A stretch of 15,718 nt of DNA from a bacterium (GTDB lineage Bacteria; Patescibacteriota; Minisyncoccia; Phycocordibacterales; SBAW01), in assembly GCA_021813335.1 (NCBI GenBank), contig JAKALC010000005.1, positions 1 through 15,718 of the forward strand. Direction: 5' to 3'. Shown here in pieces: positions 5,383 to 12,800 of the stretch (within the stretch, counting starts at the first letter, position 1; each line of letters begins with the position of its first letter). The position numbers and the translations under genes were made by a program. Below the pieces are notes generated by a model. It had not been told where the DNA came from and did not search any database. It was given only the letters and a program-made list of their open reading frames with translations.

Positions 5383-6183
5383 ATGGACAGCCTGCACATC
5401 TCGGGGAAGCTGTACGTCTCGTCTCACCGTGCCGCGAAAGAATACGGGTATCATCCCGACTATATCGGGCAGCTCATCCGCTCGAGAAAATTGAAAGGGC
5501 AGAAGGTCGGCCGAAGCTGGTATGTCCTTATCGATTCGCTCACGATGTATTTCGGCGAGCTCAAGGATGCGTCCGCCGCTCTTGCGGCGCAGCAGCCCGA
5601 AGCACTCGGGGCCGAGAAAGAGCCTACCGTCAAAAACGGCGAGCCGAGATCCGCGGAAGGGACGGTCCGGCTCGCCGTAGTTGAAAGCGCCGGCGAGAGC
5701 GGTGAAGCCGCCGCCGAAGCGGAAGTCGTTTTCGAATCCGCGCAGGGTCTTGATGAAGAGGCCGAAGAAAATATATCCGAAGAACCGGCGAAGCCGAACA
5801 TACCCCCGATACTTCTTTACGAGACATCGCGCCGGAATAATCTGTTCCCGCCGATACCGGAACCGGTGCATACTGTTCCGCTTCGGGAACACAAGCTTCT
5901 CACGTATCTCATTGAAGAGAGAGTGAACGCTGCCGCGCATACGCCGGCCAAGCGTCCGTCTTCGGAAAAGCCGGTCCGTTCGGAATCGGTCCAAGCGCCG
6001 AGCTCGATCGCGGCTTTGCGCGCGGAACTTTCCGTCGCTCCGCAGCCTCAACCTGCGGCGCGGACCTCTAAGCGCAATTTTCTCGGGCCAGCCATATCCC
6101 TAAGCGTTATGGGGGGCGTTGCCCTTATAGCAACCGTAGGAGTATCTCTGCTGTACAGCTATACGCTTGCTTTTGGGGGGTAA
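5383..6183 (+). CDS. Tail-anchored protein with MerR/excisionase-like HTH domain
   Basis: This 266-residue protein of unknown role has three parts. Residues 9-57 form a helix-turn-helix domain of the MerR/excisionase type (LYVSSHRAAKEYG, DYIGQLIRSRKLKG, and a GRSWYV wing followed by DSLTMYF). Residues about 60-230 are a low-complexity linker rich in Glu, Ala and Pro, strongly acidic in the middle. Residues about 235-261 are one hydrophobic helix (ISLSVMGGVALIATVGVSLL) preceded by TSKR, leaving only a few residues outside. Positive residues before the helix predict that the HTH and linker are cytosolic and the protein is held in the membrane by its tail. The HTH closely resembles that of the giant fibre protein encoded next. 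The ATG at 5383 follows a TATACT box and is preferred over an upstream in-frame GTG. A terminator follows 27 bases after the stop. It may be a membrane-bound regulator or a structural partner of the fibre. Confidence 0.8.
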   Translation: MDSLHISGKLYVSSHRAAKEYGYHPDYIGQLIRSRKLKGQKVGRSWYVLIDSLTMYFGELKDASAALAAQQPEALGAEKEPTVKNGEPRSAEGTVRLAVVESAGESGEAAAEAEVVFESAQGLDEEAEENISEEPAKPNIPPILLYETSRRNNLFPPIPEPVHTVPLREHKLLTYLIEERVNAAAHTPAKRPSSEKPVRSESVQAPSSIAALRAELSVAPQPQPAARTSKRNFLGPAISLSVMGGVALIATVGVSLLYSYTLAFGG

Positions 6184-6210
6184 AACCGGGGGCATAATCC
6201 TTGTGTTCAG

Positions 6211-6240
6211 ATCGCTGCAGAAATAGCGGCGATTTTTCTT
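6211..6240 (+). terminator. Rho-independent terminator after the tail-anchored HTH gene
   Basis: ATCGCTGC (6211-6218) pairs with GCGGCGAT (6226-6233) as an 8-bp stem with one G-U pair and a 7-base loop, followed by TTTTTCTT. It lies 27 bases after the stop and separates this gene from the giant fibre gene. Confidence 0.75.
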
Positions 6241-6555
6241 ATTTCGATGCACGTTGTTTCGATACCGAGATATCGGCAATGCGATATCGGATAAAAAATC
6301 GTTATATATCAACAAATCTCGTCACGAGCTCGGCAAAGTTCAGATTTTTATCTTGAAACGAGTTTTTGAAATTTTTTGCAGCAGAATTTTTGACAAACTA
6401 AGACAGTCATTACAATAAAAAATAACATCTCGAGATGCTTGCCGAGATTGTTTTTTTACAAAATGAAAAGGGCTGTTCTTCTTTGTTCGCGAGACGATTG
6501 AGCTATATATAGTAGGCCATATTGACGAACTGACTCTTTGGTGAGGCTCGAATGC

Positions 6556-6590
6556 TCGCATCCCGCAAAGGGCAGATGTCGAACTTTTTT
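6556..6590 (+). terminator. Terminator-like hairpin in the AT-rich gap
   Basis: TCGCATCCC (6556-6564), loop GCAAA and a bulged complementary arm (6570-6582) are followed by T6 at 6585-6590. No annotated gene ends here. A TATAGT box at 6508-6513, with TTGTTC 19 bases before it, could start a small RNA of roughly 70 nt ending at this hairpin. Weak evidence. Confidence 0.3.
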
Positions 6591-6722
6591 CAGTGTTGCT
6601 TGGAGAGCGGCATCTTCGGTTTTTTTGAGAAAAATTTTTCAAAGTTCGCGCCGAAAAATGTTATTTTCCGATTTTCCACGATCCCTCGCGCCCGGTTTCT
6701 TGCAGATTTTCTTCTAAATAAT

Positions 6723-6731
6723 TTATCCACA
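6723..6731 (+). promoter_or_regulatory. DnaA-box-like sequence TTATCCACA
   Basis: Exact match to the strong DnaA box consensus, within an AT-rich non-coding stretch. Only one exact copy was noticed, and no dnaA or dnaN gene is near, so a replication origin is not supported. It could be a DnaA-controlled site or chance. Confidence 0.3.
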
Positions 6732-6739
6732 ATTTTCAA

Positions 6740-6763
6740 CGAAATCTCGCATACGAGATTTCG
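6740..6763. promoter_or_regulatory. Inverted repeat, candidate operator of the giant fibre gene
   Basis: Two perfect 10-base arms, CGAAATCTCG and CGAGATTTCG, around a 4-base CATA loop. It lies 10 bases upstream of a TATCAT -10 candidate (6774-6779) and 69 bases before the fibre start codon, so it would cover the -35 region. Its half-site CGAGATTT recurs at 6314-6321 (as AAATCTCG) and at 5303-5310 upstream of the other HTH gene. Confidence 0.45.
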
Positions 6764-6773
6764 AAAACGCCTG

Positions 6774-6779
6774 TATCAT
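6774..6779 (+). promoter_or_regulatory. Candidate -10 box (TATCAT) of the giant fibre gene
   Basis: TATCAT lies immediately downstream of the 6740-6763 inverted repeat. It would give a leader of roughly 45 nt, longer than for other genes here. TAAATT at 6816-6821, 11 bases before the ATG, is an alternative giving a nearly leaderless mRNA. Neither has a good -35. Confidence 0.25.
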
Positions 6780-6832
6780 TACTAGTAAGTTCAAATGTTC
6801 GCCAGACAGCAAAGCTAAATTTTTCAACGCAA

Positions 6833-9800
6833 ATGGACGAACAGTCGCACATCGACAGCGGACAAGAACTCATCTCGGCAAAAGAGGCGAGCAGTCTTTT
6901 TCGCGTCACGAACGATTACATCTCCCGACTGTGCCGCCAAGGAAAAATAACCGGCGTTCTCTCCGGCAAGGTATGGTATGTCGATCGAAGGTCGCTTGAA
7001 GACTATTTCGCGAACAACGAACGGTCGAAAGTTGAAAAGAAAGTACAGCTCTCTCAAGAAAGAAAAGCCGAATATCACTACGGCATAGCGCCGGAGCCGA
7101 AACAAAAAACCGTGCCGTCGGCCCCGGCCGCGGCGCGTACCGCTCCGCCGCGCGTCATTTTGGCTCCCGCTCCGTACGCTCCCGCCGCCTTGTCGAAAGA
7201 TGCATCGAACGCTTCTTTCTTCAGGATGTTCTCGCCCCACGCGCTCGTGCCGGTCTTCGTCGCCGCGATCTTCGTGGTCGGCGCGTATGCGACGCAGAGC
7301 GCCGCGCGCCTCTCGCACGAAAATCTCGCCGCCGTCGGCGCGGCCGCTGACGGCGCCAGCGCCGCGAACGTCTCCGGCAGTTCGGAATTTTTCTCGGCGC
7401 CGTCGTCCGACGCGACCGTCTTCTCGCGCGCGGCACAACGCGTCGGCGCCGTCTTCGCGTTCCTCTTCTCGCCGTACGCGCAGCAGAACTTCGCCGCAGG
7501 AACATCATCGCCTCTCTCGATACAGACCTCGGGTGCCACGAGTACGGCCGGACAGCCGGCGCCGACCATCGCATCGAACGCTCCCGTGTATCGTACGTAT
7601 CCCGTCATCGAACGTACCGTCGTTCAAAGCGGCGTCTCGTCGACGACGCTCACGGAATCGCTCCAGCGCCTCAACAACGCGCTTCAGACGCAGATCGCTT
7701 CCATAACCGCGGTACCCGCGTTCCCCGCGCAGGGCGGCTTCACGCAGAACATCGCGATGGCGCAGAAGATAAACGCGCTGAGCAGCGTCTCGATTTCGGG
7801 CGGCTCCATCTCGGGCGCCGATATCACGGGCAGCCCCATCTCCGGCGCGGCGGGCTCCTTCACCTCGCTCGACGCGAGCGGGCTCCTCTCCGTCTCGGGC
7901 ACCGGCACCTCGACCGTCGCGGGCTCCTTCAGCGTCGATAACGGGACGCTCTTCGCGAACGCCTCGGGGCACAACGTCGGCATCGGCACCACCTCGCCGT
8001 GGGCGCAGCTTTCCGTCAACCCCAGCGGCATTTCGGGCCCCTCCTTCGCCATCGGCTCCACAAGCAGGACCGACTTCGTCGTAACGAACGGCGGCTGGGT
8101 CGGCATAGGGACCTCCTCGCCCGATGCCGTGCTTTCTCTCTTCCAAAACACGAACGGCGGGACCCTCATCAGCGCCTATCGCAACACCGACACGGCGCCG
8201 ACGGGCGACTTCATCAACCTCAAAACGCTCTCCGGCTCGACCCTCTTCCGCGTCGACAACTCGGGGAACCTCCTCGCGGGCGGCATCATCAACACCGGCA
8301 GCCAGACCATCACCAGCACGTCCTCGCCGCAGTTCCGCGTGCAGTACGACGGCTCGGATGAGGTAACCTTCTCCACCACGAAAACGGGCACGACAACGAT
8401 GGGCGTGAACGGCTCGACGCCGGCGCTCGCGTTCACGCCGCAGTCGAACGCGGTAAACCAATTCAACTTCACGGACGCGGCGCAAAACTCGGTCCTCTCC
8501 ATCGACACGCAGAACCGCCGCATCGGCGTGGGCTCCACTTCGCCCTCCGCGCTTCTCTCCATCTCCAACAGCGTGAGTACTCTCGCGAACACGCCCTTGC
8601 TCACCGTCGCCTCCACGACTGCGGGCACCGCGACCTCGACCTTCTTCACCGTGCTCGCGAGCGGCGACGTCGGCCTCGGCACCACCTCGCCCGCCGTCGC
8701 GCTCGACATCTACTCGACGGGCGCGATGCGCATCCCCGTCGGCACGACCGGCACGCGCCCCGCGACCGGCGACACGGGCTTCATCCGCTACAACACCACC
8801 AAGCATCAGTTCGAGGGCTATGGCGACTCGGGCTTCTGGCAGGGCCTCGGCGGTGTCGTCGATAGCGACCAGTCGACCTACATCACCGCCGACACCAACA
8901 ACATAAACGAAGACTACCTGCGCTTTTACACCGCGAGCGCACAGCGGATGCTCATCAGCAGCACGGGAAATGTGGGCATCGGCACCACTTCGCCGTGGGG
9001 GCAGCTCTCCGCTTCAAGCACATCCGCATACCCGACGCTCGCGATACAGCAGAACTCGACCGGTCCCGCGGCCGTGTTCACGGGCGGCAACGTCGGCATC
9101 GGGACGACGTCGCCCTCGCAACCACTCTCCGTTTCAAGTTCGGGCGGCGCGTCGGCGTACTTCGCTGGCAGTGTCGGCATCGGCGCCGCGAGTCCGAACA
9201 ATGCGCTCCAGGTCGTCGGCGACATCTCCGTCCTCAATGCGTCGGGCGGCATCGCGATAGGAAACAGCGCGACGGCGAATTCGACGGAGGCGCTCGCCAT
9301 CGGCCATTCGGTTTCCACGACGGGGAATTCGCTCGCCATCGGTGCGCATATGACCGCGTCCGGCGGCAACCGCAGTATCGCCATCGGGTATTACGGCGCC
9401 GCGTCCGGCTCGTCGAGCCTCAGCATCGGCAACGCGTCATCAGCGGTCGGCGACCAATCGACTGCCATCGGCATCTCTGCGTCGGTGCCGAGCGGCGCGA
9501 CGAATGGCATTGCGATCGGTACTGGCGCGAGCGCGACAGCGGCGAGCGCAGCAGCACTCGGCCAGGGAGCGACCGCTTCCGGACTCTATTCCGCCGCGTT
9601 TGGCCTCTCTGCGACGGCGAGCAATGGCTACGCCGTCGCGTTCGGCAACAGCTCAAACGCTACCGGGAACCAGTCTGCGGCGTTCGCGTACAATTCGCAC
9701 GCCACGGGCGATTTCTCCGCCGCCATTGGCAATTCCGCAACGGCGAGCGCGAACTACGCGTATGCCATCGGCTACGGCGTCACGAACGGTATCGCGAACT

Positions 9801-12800
9801 CTCTTCAGATAGGCCCGAACGATACGTCGAAAATGACTATCCTGAACGGCGGCAACGTCGGCATCGGCACCACCTCGCCCGCGCAGGCGCTCTCAGTGCA
9901 AGGGAATGGCCTCTTCTCGGGTGATATCACCGCGGCGAACATCACGGCGACGGGCACGCTCGCCGTTACGGGCGCCGTCTCCGCACCATATTTCACCGCG
10001 ACGAATGCGCTTGCAACCTCCTCATTTGCAGGCGGCATCACGGGACCGAATAGCTTCACGGTACAACAGGGGAGTGGCAACGTCGGCGTCGGCACCACCT
10101 CGCCCTGGGGCCAGCTTTCCGTGAATCCGAACGGCATTTCCGGCCCCGCGTTCGTCGTCGGCTCCTCCACCGCGACGGATTTCATTGTGACGAACGGCGG
10201 CAACGTCGGCATCGGTTCGGCAGGAGCCGTCCGGCTTGACGTACAACAGGCGGCGGACAACAGCGACGGGTTCTACCTGCGCTCAACTGACAGCTATGCA
10301 TACCTCATCGCCGGTGACGACGCCTCCAAAAACGGCTACCTGCGCGTGCGCGGAGCGAACGGTGCGGAAAATCTCTACCTGCGGGGTTCCGGCGTCTCGT
10401 ATTTCAACGGCGGCAACGTCGGCATCGGGACCACGTCGCCGTGGGCGCAGTTGTCGGTGAATCCGAACGGCGTCACAGGCCCCGAGTTCGCCATCGGCTC
10501 CTCGACCAAGACCGACTTCGTCGTGACGAACGGGGGGAATGTGGGGATCGGGACCACGAATCCGGCATATAAATTGACCGTTGACAGCGCAGACGTAAAC
10601 ATCCGCCTCCGGGCTGCCGGAGCGACGCGCTATCGAAGCGATCTCAGCATCATTGACGCGAACGGTCTGTTCATCAACGCATACGACGATACCGGCGGGG
10701 TCTATCTGCCGATCACCTCTACGGCGTCAAAGTTTATTTTTAGCAATGGCAACGTCGGCATCGGCACCACCTCGCCCAGCCAGGCGCTTTCGGTCGCGGG
10801 GAAGATTTACACGACGGGCGGCATCCAGTTCCCGGACGGCTCCTTGCAGACCGCCGCCGCGGCGGCGGCGGCGGTCGGCACCCAGGGCCAGGTGGGCTTC
10901 TATAACACGAACGGCTCGACTATAAGCGGCACTTCCACCCTCACCATCGCGCAGAACGGTATGGTCGGCATCGGCACCGCGGCACCGACCTTCCCGCTCA
11001 CGGTAGAGAAGACCGGCGCGGGCGACCAGGTGGCGCTCGCGCTCGGCAACACCGACCCGAACGTGGGCGACCGCACATCCATCCAGTTCTATGAGAACCA
11101 GCAGAGCCAGGCGCTCGGCAAGATTTCTTCCGTCATCACGCAGGTGTATCCCGCCTACAACACCGACCTGCGCTTCTCGACCGTCTCGGCCGGCGCCATA
11201 AATCCCGACGTGCTCACGCTCGCGGGCTCGGGCAATGTCGGCATCGGGACGACGACGCCGTGGGGAAAGTTTGCGGTCAGCGTCGCCGACGGAGCCGTGG
11301 CCACTCGCCTTAGCGGCGCTACGGGCGGCCTGCGAATCCGCCCTTACATTGATTCCACGTATGGCGCAGGAATCGAAAGTATCAATGCGGCGGAAACGGC
11401 GTACCTGCCGATGTATCTCGCCGCATCCTCGTTCGGTTTCGGCGGCGGCAACGTCGGTATCGGCACCACGAGTCCCGGTAACGCGCTTACTATTCAAAAT
11501 TCCGCTTCCGGATCTTCCCTCATCAATCTCGTCAATACGAATGGTAGCGCGACGGGATACACGCAACTCTTGTATACCGGAACGGGAAGGCTCTTTACGA
11601 CTGGTGTCGGCAACTCTGGCGAGACTAACTTTGGTGTTGCGAACAAATACTACATTTACGATGCTACGGCGTCTGCGATGCGTATGGTCATCGACTCCAC
11701 CGGCAACGTGGGCATCGGAACGACGACGCCGGGAGAGAAATTGGTTGTCGGTGGGACGAGCGGTCTCACGCGAATACTTATGGATGCGGGCACGTTCGGC
11801 TATCAACAGTCGATTGAGTTCAAGAACGTTGGCGCGAACTTCAGCGTCGGCGTGTCATCGGCGAACGGCGGCCAGAACGACTTTTTCATCAATGACACTG
11901 CCGCATCTGCAACTAGGTTCTATATCAATTCGACCGGCAACGTCGGCATCGGCACCACCAACCCGACGAGCAAGCTCGAAGTCAACGGCGACATCAAGAT
12001 AACCGCGGGCTCGGGCGGCCGCCTCATCTTCCAGGACGGCTCCTCGATGAGCACCGCGGCCGCAGGCGGCGGCGTGGGGATGACCTCCTGGGGCGACCTC
12101 ACCTTCACCACGGGCGGCGCCATCAACTTCCAGACGGGGAACGGCACCGCCACTTCCACCAAGGTGGCGGTTACCAACGCGGGCAACGTCGGCATCGGGA
12201 CGGCGAGTCCGACTAAAAAACTTACGATCAGCGCTGACGGAAGCGCGACATCGTTCATACAATTCCTTGACACTCAGGCAAGCGGCCGCGATTGGAGAAT
12301 GGGTCCCGGTTCGGGCACGGGTTCGCCGACGCAGTTCAACATTTACGACGGCACCGCTGCGGCGACGCGCTTCACGCTCGACAGCTCCGGCAACGTCGGC
12401 ATCGGGACGACGAGTCCGGCTAGCCCCGGTACGCTCTTCAGTAGCGCACGGGCCTTGCAGGTAGATTCGACTGGTACGACGCGCGTCATTGCCAGTTCAA
12501 ATGGGCAATACAGCGTCTTTAATCTAGCGAGTGGTTCATCCTACGGTACGCAGGCATACCTTCTCACCGATGGTACGGCGAACATCGCGTCGCTCAATAC
12601 GAATACCGCGACCCCGCTTACGTTCGGCACGAATGCCGCCGAGCGTGTGCGCATCGACACCTCCGGCAACGTCGGCATCGGGACGACGACGCCGGATTGG
12701 CCGCTTTCTCTCGGCTTCGCGACAGGCGGCGGGTATTCGGGCATCGGACTGAATAACACGTCAGGCCACTTCTATCGCATCGGTGTCGCGGATTATTTGG

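Larger units (their letters stand above)
6184..6832. other. AT-rich 649-bp intergenic region before the giant fibre gene
   Basis: Base composition is clearly AT-richer than its neighbours, with many A and T runs. It contains an intrinsic terminator (6211-6240), a repeated GATATCGG (6269-6276 and 6283-6290), a CGAGATTT-type motif set, a 12-bp palindrome CATCTCGAGATG (6426-6437) followed by a second half-site and T7 (6451-6457, possibly another terminator), a TATAGT box (6508-6513), a hairpin with T6 (6556-6590), GAAAAATTTTTC (6629-6640), a DnaA-box-like TTATCCACA and an inverted repeat at 6740-6763. I see no convincing protein-coding gene in it. Confidence 0.7.

Noticed and set aside
6340..6642. 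Minus-strand 100-codon ORF in the AT-rich gap
   Set aside because: Ser/Lys-rich translation with no recognisable domain, covering hairpins and T-runs. No start signal supports it.
6552..6785. Plus-strand 77-codon ORF in the AT-rich gap
   Set aside because: Phe-rich translation produced by T-runs; it begins inside the terminator-like hairpin and crosses the inverted repeat and -10 candidate.
6184..6832. Replication origin
   Set aside because: AT-rich DNA with one DnaA box, but no box cluster and no dnaA, dnaN or gyrase gene nearby.
7505..8806. Long minus-strand open frame of 433 codons opposite the fibre gene
   Set aside because: It is an antisense shadow of GC-rich, repeat-coding DNA: extremely Arg/Gly/Ala/Glu-rich with no recognisable domain. 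The plus-strand frame has clear fibre motifs throughout.
8995..9924. Plus-strand open frame of 309 codons in another phase
   Set aside because: It is the out-of-frame reading of the fibre repeats (Arg/His-rich and low complexity), while the fibre frame stays open across it.
10851..10878. GCC/GCG run as a phase-variation tract
   Set aside because: The unit is three bases, so slippage would change the number of alanines without shifting the frame.
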